From contig CAVVAJ010000001.1 of the NCBI GenBank assembly GCA_963746255.1, forward strand, positions 620,001 through 684,000: a stretch of DNA of 64,000 bases. Direction: 5' to 3'. The stretch is from DAOVXM01 sp963746255 (lineage in GTDB: Bacteria; Chloroflexota; Anaerolineae; Anaerolineales; UBA4823). The notes beneath the pieces are model-generated. The model was given only the letters and a program-made list of their open reading frames with translations, was not told where the DNA came from and searched no databases. Positions 1 to 8,577 of the stretch are shown here, piece after piece. Both the position numbers and the translations under genes were made by a program. Numbering within the stretch: position 1 is the first letter of the stretch; each line of letters opens with the position of its first letter.

Positions 1-666
1 GAGCTCACCCACCATGCTATCGAGCGATGCGGGACAAAATTTATGGTCGGTTATACCGATTTCCATCCCGGATTGGATTGTATGGCTGCCTGGCGCGACC
101 CCGCACAGCTGTGCTTAGATATGATAGACAACCCCGATAAGATAAAACATTTAGCCGATAAATCAATTCAGGATTTCGACAAGATCTACGATCACTTTGA
201 CCGGATGCTGAAAGACGCCGGGCAGCTGTCGGTGAGCTGGATGGGCATCCCCACTTTTGGACGCATGCATATAGCCAGCTGTGATTTCGCAACGAATATA
301 TCGCCAAAACTCTATAACGAGTTCGGCTTACCGATCTTAAAGCGCGAAGTTAAGACTATGTCGCACACGATTTTCCATGTGGATGGCAAAGGTGTCGCTC
401 GGCATCTGGATGTAATCTTGAGCGTGCCTGGGGTACATGCCATTCAATGGGTCCAGGGCGTTGGTGATGACTACCCGATTTTGCAGTGGATGCCATTCAT
501 CAAAGCATTACAAGCCAAGGGTATCCCCGTAGTGGTAGATCTGCATCCCAATGACCTAAACGAATTCATTGACGCGATGGATCCGCACGGCTTGTTCCTA
601 TGGGTAGCGACAGAAAACGAGGCGGAGGAGCTAGAAATTCTCACACGTATCGAGAAATGGTCATGA
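1..666 (+). CDS. URO-D family protein (MtaA/uroporphyrinogen decarboxylase-like), 5' partial
   Basis: The frame is open from base 1, so the gene starts upstream of the window; 221 residues of the C-terminal part are present. The sequence resembles the uroporphyrinogen decarboxylase superfamily, which includes haem-pathway decarboxylases and corrinoid-dependent methyltransferases such as MtaA. Visible features are a Trp-Met-Gly-Ile stretch and His-rich segments (FHVDGKG, VVVDLHPND) typical of the TIM-barrel C-terminal half. It lies directly upstream of a sugar ABC importer on the same strand, a neighbourhood in which such proteins are usually not haem enzymes. I infer a methyltransferase- or sugar-linked member of the family. 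The substrate cannot be read from the sequence. Confidence 0.75.
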   Translation, partial: ELTHHAIERCGTKFMVGYTDFHPGLDCMAAWRDPAQLCLDMIDNPDKIKHLADKSIQDFDKIYDHFDRMLKDAGQLSVSWMGIPTFGRMHIASCDFATNISPKLYNEFGLPILKREVKTMSHTIFHVDGKGVARHLDVILSVPGVHAIQWVQGVGDDYPILQWMPFIKALQAKGIPVVVDLHPNDLNEFIDAMDPHGLFLWVATENEAEELEILTRIEKWS

Positions 667-829
667 GATCGCCCGTTTTCGATCAAGACAGCTTGGAGAG
701 AAGCCGAACGTAAAGCGAATGATAATGATGAGGAGGTGTATATCGAATAAGAGAGGATGATAGGATAAATGAAAGGTTTAGCAACCCGTATTGAGAAATA
801 GGAATATCTACATATAGGAGATAGTAAAG

Positions 830-1975
830 ATGAAGAAACTAAATCTACTGATCGTAGCCCTTCTAGCTCTTGCCCTGATCCTGACAGCCTGCCAGCCTGC
901 CACAACACCAACGGAACCAGTATCCCAAGAGTCCGAAGAAGTAGCGGTCGAAGAAGCTGAAGAAGTGACAGTTGAAGAAGCTGAAGAAGTGGCAGTTGAA
1001 GAGACTGAAGAAGTGGTGGCAGAGCCTGAAGACACTGAGGGTCCTGCGCCTGCTGCTGATGACAAATGGTGCTCGGGTACCAAGATTGTTTTCTTCCCTG
1101 GCGGTTCCCCTGGAGGCCCCTTCGCTACAGTTGTATACAATGGCGCAGTAGCTGCGGCTGCGGATTTGGGCGCGGATATGGATACAGTGTGGTCGGATTG
1201 GAATCCTGAGAAGATGGTGACGCAGTTCGCCGAGGCTGTAGCAACGGGTCCGGATGGCATCGCCATCATGGGACATCCGGGAGATGACGCCTTTGAGCCC
1301 CTGGTAGATGATGCTGAAGCCCAGGGGATCATCGTAACCAGCTCGAATACTCAGCTGCCTCGCCTGCAAGGTAGGTATGCCTCGAATGGTTTTGGCTATG
1401 TTGGCGCGATCCTCTATGAGGCTGGTTGGGCACTGGGTAAAGAAGCCATAGCACGCGCTGGGCTCCAGTCGGGCGACCAGGCATTTGTGTGGGGTTTGCT
1501 TGCACAGGCGGGTCGTGGTGAACGTACAAAAGGTGTCGTTGATGCCCTCGAAGACGCAGGTCTTGAAGTCGTATATCAGGAAATTGATGATGCTACCAAC
1601 GCGGATGCCGCTGCGGGTGTACCAACTTTCGTCGGTATCATGTCTGCCAATCCTGACATTAAACTGGTTGTTACCGACCATGGCGCGCTGACAGCAACAT
1701 TAGAGACCTATCTATCCAGCGCCGGTTTTGGCCCAGACGATGTCTATGCAGTTGGTTTCGATCTCTCAACAGCTACCGTAGAAGCAATCCGTGGTGGCTG
1801 GACCGACCTGGTGATCGACCAGCAGCAGTGGCTGCAAGGCTATCTCTCCGTTTTACAAATTTGCTTGACTGACAACTATGCATTCACTGGCTTACAGATC
1901 GATACTGGCGCGGGCTTCGCTCACGCAGACAATGTCGAACTGTTAGCCGAGTTGGTTGATAAGCAGATTCGATAA
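830..1975 (+). CDS. Sugar ABC transporter substrate-binding lipoprotein
   Basis: A 381-residue periplasmic-binding-protein-like solute receptor of the ribose/xylose type (Peripla_BP_4 fold). It starts with a lipoprotein signal peptide ending in the lipobox LTAC, so the mature protein is anchored at Cys21. An acidic linker of about 45 residues follows, built from repeats such as EEVAVEEAEE, and then the binding domain beginning near KIVFFPGGSPGG. A ribosome site (GGAG) lies about 9 bases before the ATG. The ATPase and permease genes follow on the same strand, and a strong hairpin (2002-2036) separates this gene from them. The sugar specificity is not visible, but the partners indicate a CUT2-type pentose/hexose importer. 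Confidence 0.9.
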   Translation: MKKLNLLIVALLALALILTACQPATTPTEPVSQESEEVAVEEAEEVTVEEAEEVAVEETEEVVAEPEDTEGPAPAADDKWCSGTKIVFFPGGSPGGPFATVVYNGAVAAAADLGADMDTVWSDWNPEKMVTQFAEAVATGPDGIAIMGHPGDDAFEPLVDDAEAQGIIVTSSNTQLPRLQGRYASNGFGYVGAILYEAGWALGKEAIARAGLQSGDQAFVWGLLAQAGRGERTKGVVDALEDAGLEVVYQEIDDATNADAAAGVPTFVGIMSANPDIKLVVTDHGALTATLETYLSSAGFGPDDVYAVGFDLSTATVEAIRGGWTDLVIDQQQWLQGYLSVLQICLTDNYAFTGLQIDTGAGFAHADNVELLAELVDKQIR

Positions 1976-2001
1976 TCATCGACCGGGATAGTCGTCATGG
2001 A

Positions 2002-2036
2002 GTGGTGTCATTAGGGTTCACTCCTAATGACACCAC
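2002..2036 (+). promoter_or_regulatory. Strong hairpin between binding-protein and ATPase genes
   Basis: A perfect 14-bp inverted repeat (2002-2015 with 2023-2036) has a 7-base loop and starts 27 bases after the stop of the binding-protein gene. It is followed by AAAACC, not a T tract, so it is not a classical terminator on the plus strand. Such hairpins often protect the binding-protein message from 3' decay and lower expression of the membrane components. That role is inferred. Confidence 0.75.
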
Positions 2037-2178
2037 AAAACCATGGCTTTTTGGTTAATACAGATATAGACACATATTCCTTCGAGGGCTGGTACTGCGC
2101 ATTATAGCGTGGTTGCTTGTATCATCGTTTACATGGAATCTTGATCAAGACAACCCTCGATGTTTATTGAGGTGATAT

Positions 2179-2934
2179 ATGACCAATCGAGTAGAACTGC
2201 GTAACGTCTCGAAGTTTTTCGGAGAGGTACGCGCCCTCGAAGATGTGGATTTTCAATTAGGGCAAAATGAGGTAGTTGGGCTACTTGGAGATAACGGCGC
2301 GGGTAAATCCACGCTAATAAAGATCATCACCGGTTATTACCAACCAACTTCCGGAGAACTTCTATTTAATGGTCAAAGAGTTGATCATCTGACCGTATCA
2401 AAAGCGCGCGATATGGGGGTAGAAACCGTTTACCAAGAGCGCGCCCTAGCTGAATTGCAATCATTGTGGCGGAATATCTTCCTTGGCCGGGAGTTAAAAA
2501 ATCGGTATGGATTGCTGGACGTAAAGCAAATGAAACGCGAAACCCATCGTTTAATGACCCAATCGATGGGATTTACTTCAGCCGCGGTGACACCTGACTC
2601 AAGCGTTGGGACGTTCTCTGGTGGCGAGAAGCAAGGGGTAGCTATCGTCCGGGCGTTGTACTTTGACGCTGACATTATTATCCTGGACGAGCCAACTATG
2701 GGTCTTTCGCTCAAGGAAACCCAAAAACTGATCAATTTCGTTAATGGCATCCGGGATGCTGGGAAAGCTGCTGTATTCATTGATCACAATATTTTTCACG
2801 TTTATTCTGTCGCTGATCGGGTGGTTGTTATCGATCGCGGCAAAGTGGCGGGCGAATTTTTGACCAAGGATATCAGTCTTGATGATTTGATGGAGAAAAT
2901 GATCCATGTGGCTGAGACAGGCAGTTTTGAGTAG
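2179..2934 (+). CDS. Sugar ABC transporter ATP-binding protein
   Basis: A 251-residue single-domain ATPase related to half of RbsA/XylG (CUT2 family). The Walker A motif is GDNGAGKST near residue 37, the signature is SGGEKQGV near residue 149, and Walker B is IIILDEPTMGLS near residue 173, followed by the switch His in FIDHN. The usual CUT2 ATPase has two fused domains of about 500 residues; this one is a single domain, as in FrcA-type systems. It energises import with the permease 30 bases downstream and the upstream binding protein. Confidence 0.92.
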   Translation: MTNRVELRNVSKFFGEVRALEDVDFQLGQNEVVGLLGDNGAGKSTLIKIITGYYQPTSGELLFNGQRVDHLTVSKARDMGVETVYQERALAELQSLWRNIFLGRELKNRYGLLDVKQMKRETHRLMTQSMGFTSAAVTPDSSVGTFSGGEKQGVAIVRALYFDADIIILDEPTMGLSLKETQKLINFVNGIRDAGKAAVFIDHNIFHVYSVADRVVVIDRGKVAGEFLTKDISLDDLMEKMIHVAETGSFE

Positions 2935-2964
2935 CGTAGCGAGGATAACAAAGGACTATGAAAA

Positions 2965-3972
2965 ATGGCATCATTAGATGAAACTACAACTCAACCGTAC
3001 AAAGATACATTTAGCCTGAGTAAGTCTTTGCGAAAGAACGGTACCCAACTAGGAATTTTCAGTGTTTTCGTTCTGTTGTGGATTATTTTCATAGTATCCG
3101 CGCCACAGACGTTCTTATCTCCGCAAATCTACTATGCTTTTATGTCTACCATACCATTTTTCGCCATCATGGCAATGCCATTGACGATCACGGTGATTGC
3201 TGGTGAGATAGATCTCTCATTCCCCTCCATTATGGCGATTGGAATGATAGCTTTCATATTTACATATGAATCCACTGGATGGGTATGGTTGGCATTCCTA
3301 GCTGCACTGGCAACCGGTACTTTCGCGGGATGGTTGAACGGCATCATCATAGTGCGATTCGGTATCCCATCACTTGTGGCGACGATCGGGACACAATTCT
3401 TCTGGCGCGGTGCAGTGTTAGTACTTTCTCAAGGGAAGAGCGGCACTCTTGTTTATACTAAAGATTACCTTTTGCACCCTATCCTGGTCGGAAAACTCTT
3501 TGGTTATATACCAATGCAGATGGTATGGCTTATCGTCATCGCTATCCTGTGTTGGATCTTGCTCAATCGGACGCGCTTTGGTGCCCATGTCTATTTGATC
3601 GGTGATAATGCCGAGAGCGCTAAACTAATGGGAGTTAACACCGGCTGGGTTCGAATCCGGTCGTTCATGTTGGTGGGACTTATTTCGGCGTTCGCAGGAG
3701 TGATTGCCAGCCTGCATGTGACCTATTTCTGGCCTAGTTTGGGCGATGGCTACTTATTACGTACACTTTCCTCAGTCTTTCTTGGAGGCACCTCGGTATT
3801 CGGCGGTGTCGGCACAATCTTCGGTACATTTATCGGCGCCTTTATTATCGGTGCTATTGAGGCGGCAACAGTAGCGGTTGGATTAACCGGTTTCTTAACC
3901 CAGTTGATCTATGGCTTGATTATCGTGTTGTCTGTCTCAATGCACGCATACATGAGTAGACGGATGAAGTAG
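2965..3972 (+). CDS. Sugar ABC transporter permease (RbsC-like)
   Basis: A 335-residue integral membrane protein of the BPD_transp_2 family (RbsC/XylH type), with about ten hydrophobic segments and the family signature EIDLSFPSIMAIG near residue 80. A second hallmark, GGTSVFGGVGTIFGTFIGAF, lies near residue 276. It forms the channel of the CUT2-type importer with the preceding ATPase. It is the last gene of the plus-strand operon; the next gene is convergent. Confidence 0.93.
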   Translation: MASLDETTTQPYKDTFSLSKSLRKNGTQLGIFSVFVLLWIIFIVSAPQTFLSPQIYYAFMSTIPFFAIMAMPLTITVIAGEIDLSFPSIMAIGMIAFIFTYESTGWVWLAFLAALATGTFAGWLNGIIIVRFGIPSLVATIGTQFFWRGAVLVLSQGKSGTLVYTKDYLLHPILVGKLFGYIPMQMVWLIVIAILCWILLNRTRFGAHVYLIGDNAESAKLMGVNTGWVRIRSFMLVGLISAFAGVIASLHVTYFWPSLGDGYLLRTLSSVFLGGTSVFGGVGTIFGTFIGAFIIGAIEAATVAVGLTGFLTQLIYGLIIVLSVSMHAYMSRRMK

Positions 3973-4030
3973 GTTTGATCCCACAGCAAGGAGTAGGTAG
4001 AAATTAGTTGGGCTCATTTTTAATATTAGC

Positions 4031-5080
4031 CTATTCGATCTTTGATATTTTCCACTCAAAATCCTTCACTTTGATAACGGTGCTATCGCCTGGCCAGTAG
4101 ATATGAGTAAAGTAGCTGGAACCACGCAAGACGGAAGGGTTCCGACCACGAGAGACAATGATATGGTCAGGCGTCATTTTCGCAAAAAAATCTTCACGGG
4201 TGATCGATGTGCGGCCTAAAGTTGGATCCATAGGCGTCCACCCAATTCCTGGTAAATACACTTCAAACCAGGCATGTTCAGTTCGGGCAAGATTACTTCC
4301 ATTCCCGGGGTTGTAATACAATCCCTCTAAATAGCGAGCTGGGATGCCGCTAGCCCGGCTCAGAGCCATCATTAATGATGCATACTCTGTGCAGTCGGCT
4401 CCCATTGGCCCTAGAGCAGCCTGAGCGCCCCAATTTTTGCCATTGTAACTATATACCAGTTTATCCCCGATAAAATCGTAAAAAGCGCGTGATTGATCAC
4501 AAGCAGACTGTTTCCCTGCAGATAACTCGCTAGCCAGATTAATGATTTGGGGATTGTGTGATTCGATATGCAACTCGGGTGAGGTGAAGAAATCAGGTAG
4601 TTCGCCGACGCATTGTGAAAGATCATAGGTCAAGTTATTTACGCTAATTTCATAGTCGATTAGAACCTCGATTTCGATTCCGGGCGGCATCTCGGAGAAG
4701 TCAAATTCAGCAATGTGGTTTCCGTACTCGTCTATAACAACCCGATAGTCCCCTGGAGAGATTGTCCTTTTCGTTACTTTCTGATAAGGATCAATATCTC
4801 TGATCAAAGCAATCCACAGATTTTGCTTTGATGGTTCGCCAAACCCTTCATTGATTAATGTCATCCGCTCCTGGACGATATATTGCGTAGTATCAATGAT
4901 ACTGGGGGATGAAAAAGATATTGACGAAGTCTGTCCCTGGCTAAGAGTACCTTGTTCAGAAATCGATAAACTCTGCAGAGGTGTTTCCGTTTCCATATGG
5001 ACAGGCAGACATGAGACCAAGCCAATGATCATAAGAATTATGACAGAGGCTAAGCTCTTCCACCTATACTGTTTCAACAT
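4031..5080 (-). CDS. Transglutaminase-like domain lipoprotein
   Basis: The protein is about 349 residues if translation starts at the ATG at 5080. That start gives a lipoprotein signal peptide (MLKQYRWKSLASVIILMIIG followed by LVSC). Starts further upstream would overlap the kinase gene and lose the N-terminal signal. The C-terminal half is a transglutaminase-like cysteine protease-fold domain with the three expected residues: Cys in GADCTEYASL, His in TEHAWFEVYL and Asp in WTPMDPTLG. Such domains in surface lipoproteins may act as peptidases or cross-linking enzymes; the substrate is unknown. No clear Shine-Dalgarno was found, so the start is the least certain part. Confidence 0.8.
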   Translation of the reverse strand: MLKQYRWKSLASVIILMIIGLVSCLPVHMETETPLQSLSISEQGTLSQGQTSSISFSSPSIIDTTQYIVQERMTLINEGFGEPSKQNLWIALIRDIDPYQKVTKRTISPGDYRVVIDEYGNHIAEFDFSEMPPGIEIEVLIDYEISVNNLTYDLSQCVGELPDFFTSPELHIESHNPQIINLASELSAGKQSACDQSRAFYDFIGDKLVYSYNGKNWGAQAALGPMGADCTEYASLMMALSRASGIPARYLEGLYYNPGNGSNLARTEHAWFEVYLPGIGWTPMDPTLGRTSITREDFFAKMTPDHIIVSRGRNPSVLRGSSYFTHIYWPGDSTVIKVKDFEWKISKIE

Positions 5081-5177
5081 AAAGAAAACAACGTAGATAC
5101 GTTCCATGGTCATTTTTCGGGTAATGCAGGTGGTAACGGTAATGAAATTTCTTATTGAACCCTTGAAATAGATAGAA

Positions 5178-6164
5178 TTATGATCGTATATCCTTATGTA
5201 GGGAATGAATCGTAGCAGCCAGATTACGTCGGATATCATTAGGTATCGCCATGTCGGAAGCCTGCATGCCGAGCAGGACGGCACCGACTACAGGCGGGAT
5301 GTTTAAGCGAACCATCAAGGCTCCGGGGGCGAATGCCTGAATGGTGGCGCGCAGCGGATCGATTAGCATCGGTCCGCTTGCAAACATACCCCCGACCAGA
5401 ACAACATCGAATGCTTGATCCTGGATCCCCAGCTGGCGGATGACGGCCTTGGCTAGCTCACCCAACTCGCAGCCCGCCCAATTGACCAGCTCTTGAGCTA
5501 CTGAATCCCCGCTCGCTGCGGCTGAAAAGACCAGCGGGGCTGCAGAGCCATCAACCCGGGTGCGTCCGCTTGTGTAACCTTCCAGCAAATCTTCGATACC
5601 GTCCGATTTGGTGAACTCCACAAAAGTATTGGAAAGCGCAGTTGGCTGTCCGCGCTGCGTCCAGGCACGGGCAACCAGCTGCATCGCCCGGTAGACGAGC
5701 TCACTGCTGCCAGAACCTTCACCCAGCAGGTGACCGAAACCGGCCACCCGGCCGACGCGCCGCTCCTGGTTCCAACCCCAGCAGTTGCAGCCGGTGCCAG
5801 AGACTAAAGCCAGTCCCCAACCTGCTTCAGCCCCGGCAACCAGCCCTAGAATGGCATCGTTAACCAACTCAAAGGGTGCCGGGCAACCTAAGCGGGCAAT
5901 CGCACCCCGCAGCGGTATCTCCTGCGAGGGCCAATCATAGCCGGATATCCCGTAGCCTGCACCAGCGATCGCCTGGATGGAGATCCCAGCTTGCGTGAGT
6001 GCTCCCTGTGCCGCCTCATTTAGCGCCTGGTAAAAGCCATCATAGCCGACTGTTTCGTGGTTGCCCGGACCCGCGACACTAAACCCTCGGACTGTACCAC
6101 TTTCATCGGCGATCATGAGCGCCGTTTTCGAGCTGCCGACATCCGCGCCGAGATAATATGCCAT
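5178..6164 (-). CDS. BadF/BadG-type sugar kinase (N-acetylglucosamine kinase-like)
   Basis: A 328-residue ASKHA-fold kinase of the BadF/BadG/BcrA/BcrD family, which includes eukaryotic-type GlcNAc kinases. It has a phosphate-1 loop GADVGSSKTALMIAD at the N-terminus, a phosphate-2 region (SGTGCNCWGW) near residue 125 and an adenosine motif (GGMFASGPML). It begins 5 bases after the GH4 stop, so both are almost surely co-transcribed. It likely phosphorylates an amino sugar, a hexose or a disaccharide for the neighbouring GH4 enzyme. The exact substrate is inferred only. Confidence 0.85.
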   Translation of the reverse strand: MAYYLGADVGSSKTALMIADESGTVRGFSVAGPGNHETVGYDGFYQALNEAAQGALTQAGISIQAIAGAGYGISGYDWPSQEIPLRGAIARLGCPAPFELVNDAILGLVAGAEAGWGLALVSGTGCNCWGWNQERRVGRVAGFGHLLGEGSGSSELVYRAMQLVARAWTQRGQPTALSNTFVEFTKSDGIEDLLEGYTSGRTRVDGSAAPLVFSAAASGDSVAQELVNWAGCELGELAKAVIRQLGIQDQAFDVVLVGGMFASGPMLIDPLRATIQAFAPGALMVRLNIPPVVGAVLLGMQASDMAIPNDIRRNLAATIHSLHKDIRS

Positions 6165-6169
6165 ACCAG

Positions 6170-7474
6170 TTACTCGCTTTCCGCCCAGAAACGCGGCAGG
6201 TAGGCACGGTTAGTAGCCAGCATGTCTTCCAGTACTTCTTGGACACGATCAGCAGGCGGCCCCAAAGGGTGCGTTAGCAGCGCTTGGTAAGCGACCTGGC
6301 GATCACCCGTTACTGCAGCGTCAACCGTCAATAATTCATACGACTTGACCTGGGCAATGAGCCCGTAACAAACTTGCGGCAGAACTTCAGTTGGCAGCGG
6401 CTCGATCCCAGAACGGCTAACCCGGGCGGGCATCTCGAGCACCCAGACAGCGGGCCAGCCGGCGACCGCTCCATAGTGCGGTATGTTGACCACGTGGGTC
6501 TCAGCGAGGTCGTTATAATGCGCATTGAGCAGTTGTGTTGCCATCGTCGAATAGTACGCCCCACCACGCTGCATCAACTCCAGTGGCGGTTCATTCAGCC
6601 TTGGGTCAGCATACTGCTTCAGCAAATCCGCTTCAATCTCCATGACCGTTTCAGCGCGTGAGGGCGGCCATTCAGCTTGCTCGGCTAGCTTCCTATCAGT
6701 ATAGTAGAAGTACTGCAGGTAGTAGTTCGGCAGCATGCACAACACTGACAAGGTCTCGACATCCCATTCTGCTTCCGGATTGGAGCGCTCACGCTCGACA
6801 ATTCTTGGGAATAGCTCCGCCCAGAGGTCCTCTCCAGCAACCCGCAGTCCGCGGTGCCAGCTGAGGTGGTTCAAACCGAGCGTATCCAGCTCGACTTGCC
6901 CGGGATCAAGTTTCTCCCCCGAGTATTCTTCAACCAATTCCAGCAATTGCATCTTGGCGGTGATCGGTACGTTGCACACACCCACTGTGTTGATCTCGGG
7001 AGCGTACTGGTGCAGCGCTTGCGTGATCAAACCAGCCGGGTTGGTGAAGTTGACCAGCAGAGCATCTGGCTCGGCATGTGTCTGCACCTGCTGGGCGATC
7101 TCCAGCAGGACCGGAATCGTGCGCAGGGCGTTCGCCATGCCGCCAACACCGGTCGTCTCCTGGCCGATGAGACCATGGCGCAAACCGAGGTACTCGTCCT
7201 CCCGGCGGGCTGCCATCTGACCGACCCGCAGCTGGGTGACAACATAGCTGGCTCCGGCGACCGCATCTGCCAATTGGTTGGTGAGATGGACGGTAAAGGG
7301 AGCACTTTTGGCGGCGACCATCCGCTGGGCGAACTCACCGACGATTTCCAGCCGGGCGGCGTCGATATCCATCAGCCACAGCTCGCGCAGCGGGAATTCA
7401 ACCACCCGCTCAAGAAACCCATTGACCAGCTCTGGGGTGTAAGTGGAACCACCACCGATGACGGCGATTTTCAT
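6170..7474 (-). CDS. GH4 6-phospho-beta-glucosidase family glycosidase
   Basis: A 434-residue NAD- and metal-dependent glycosidase of family GH4. The start at 7474 is set by a GGAGG six bases upstream and gives the Rossmann motif MKIAVIGGGSTYTPELVNGF at the very N-terminus. Other family marks are VNFTNPAGLIT (residue 141), the metal-ligand Cys in CNVP (residue 167) and His in LGLNHLSWH (residue 203). GH4 enzymes act by an oxidation-elimination mechanism, and the 6-phospho-beta-glucosidase subgroup needs a 6-phosphorylated substrate. No PTS genes are present, so the kinase that follows may supply the phosphate. Confidence 0.92.
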   Translation of the reverse strand: MKIAVIGGGSTYTPELVNGFLERVVEFPLRELWLMDIDAARLEIVGEFAQRMVAAKSAPFTVHLTNQLADAVAGASYVVTQLRVGQMAARREDEYLGLRHGLIGQETTGVGGMANALRTIPVLLEIAQQVQTHAEPDALLVNFTNPAGLITQALHQYAPEINTVGVCNVPITAKMQLLELVEEYSGEKLDPGQVELDTLGLNHLSWHRGLRVAGEDLWAELFPRIVERERSNPEAEWDVETLSVLCMLPNYYLQYFYYTDRKLAEQAEWPPSRAETVMEIEADLLKQYADPRLNEPPLELMQRGGAYYSTMATQLLNAHYNDLAETHVVNIPHYGAVAGWPAVWVLEMPARVSRSGIEPLPTEVLPQVCYGLIAQVKSYELLTVDAAVTGDRQVAYQALLTHPLGPPADRVQEVLEDMLATNRAYLPRFWAESE

Positions 7475-7673
7475 GGTAATCCTCCCACATAATTGTAATC
7501 GCTGTTGCAATAAACACATTCTACCCGTTGATGTGACACTTTGCCGCTGATCAAGTGATTAACACAAGAAATTCAAATCTCCTTCACAAATACTTCACAA
7601 CATAAATGGTATCGTTAGGACAGTAAAGATACAAACCTGAAAATTAGACATCTACCATTTATGGAGGCATATC

Positions 7674-8495
7674 ATGGTTAAGAAAATAGTTGTACTATCG
7701 TTTGTTCTCATCGCTATTACAGCTGCCGTAAGTGGCTGCTATCAGAACACCCAGGCAGCCGCGCAAGATGGTGCAGGAATCCAGGTCAGGGGCGGTGGGA
7801 GCGGCACATCAAGAGGTTCACGCGTTGGTCAAACAAACGGAGCCAGTAATACTTACACATCCAGAAGCGAAACTGATTGGCGGACACCGGGCAGCGGCTC
7901 GTCCTTACCCGCTGCGGGTGAGCTCAGCGAAAGCGAAGCAGAAGGCTTGTTGTTCATGCGCGAAGAAGAAAAGTTAGCCCATGACGTGTATACCGAACTG
8001 TATGCCGCCTGGTGGCTGCCGGTCTTTCAAAATATCGCCGACAGTGAACAAACCCATATGGAGGCAATCAAGTCCCTGTTGGATAGATATGACCTCGAGG
8101 ATCCTGCCCAAGATCAAGCCGGGATTTACACCAATCCCGCCCTGCAAGATCTGTATAATGAACTCATCGTCAGTGGAAGTAATTCACTGGCAGAGGCGCT
8201 GAAAGTTGGGGCAGCCATAGAAGAGATCGATATACAGGATCTGGAATCGAGGTTAGCCCTAACCGACAACCTGGATATCCAACAGGTCTACAGCAATCTG
8301 CTGCGAGGATCTAAAAATCACCTGCGAGCGTACACAAAAACGCTGCTTACCCAGACCGGTGAGACTTATGAGCCGCAGCACTTAAGTATTGATGCATATC
8401 TGGCTATCACCAGCCAAGCCTCGTCTAACAGTGGCCACGGCCAAGGTGGTCGTATTGACGGCGGTGGTCGGGGGAGACAAGGAGGCTGGTCTTAA
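7674..8495 (+). CDS. DUF2202 ferritin-like lipoprotein
   Basis: A 273-residue exported protein. The lipobox VSGC gives an anchored Cys at residue 22, followed by a Gly/Ser/Arg-rich linker to about residue 80 and then a DUF2202 domain of helices with carboxylate and His residues (FMREEEKLAHDVYTEL, DSEQTHMEAIKSLLDRY). DUF2202 is ferritin-like, so a di-metal site is possible; its function is not established. A Gly-rich tail (GHGQGGRIDGGGRGRQGG) closes the protein. GGAGG precedes the ATG by 7 bases. It is a single-gene unit, divergent from GH4 and ended by the terminator at 8518. Confidence 0.88.
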   Translation: MVKKIVVLSFVLIAITAAVSGCYQNTQAAAQDGAGIQVRGGGSGTSRGSRVGQTNGASNTYTSRSETDWRTPGSGSSLPAAGELSESEAEGLLFMREEEKLAHDVYTELYAAWWLPVFQNIADSEQTHMEAIKSLLDRYDLEDPAQDQAGIYTNPALQDLYNELIVSGSNSLAEALKVGAAIEEIDIQDLESRLALTDNLDIQQVYSNLLRGSKNHLRAYTKTLLTQTGETYEPQHLSIDAYLAITSQASSNSGHGQGGRIDGGGRGRQGGWS

Positions 8496-8517
8496 TTCCA
8501 CCTCCCCAATCGTGAAG

Positions 8518-8543
8518 ATGCCCTGGCATTGGTGCCAGGGCAT
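8518..8543 (+). terminator. Bidirectional intrinsic terminator
   Basis: A perfect 11-bp stem (ATGCCCTGGCA with TGCCAGGGCAT) has a TTGG loop and is followed by TTATTATC. It lies between the convergent DUF2202 (+) and GH94 (-) genes and could serve both. Confidence 0.85.
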
Positions 8544-8577
8544 TTATTATCATACTTGAACCTTTGAAAAACTAGCA

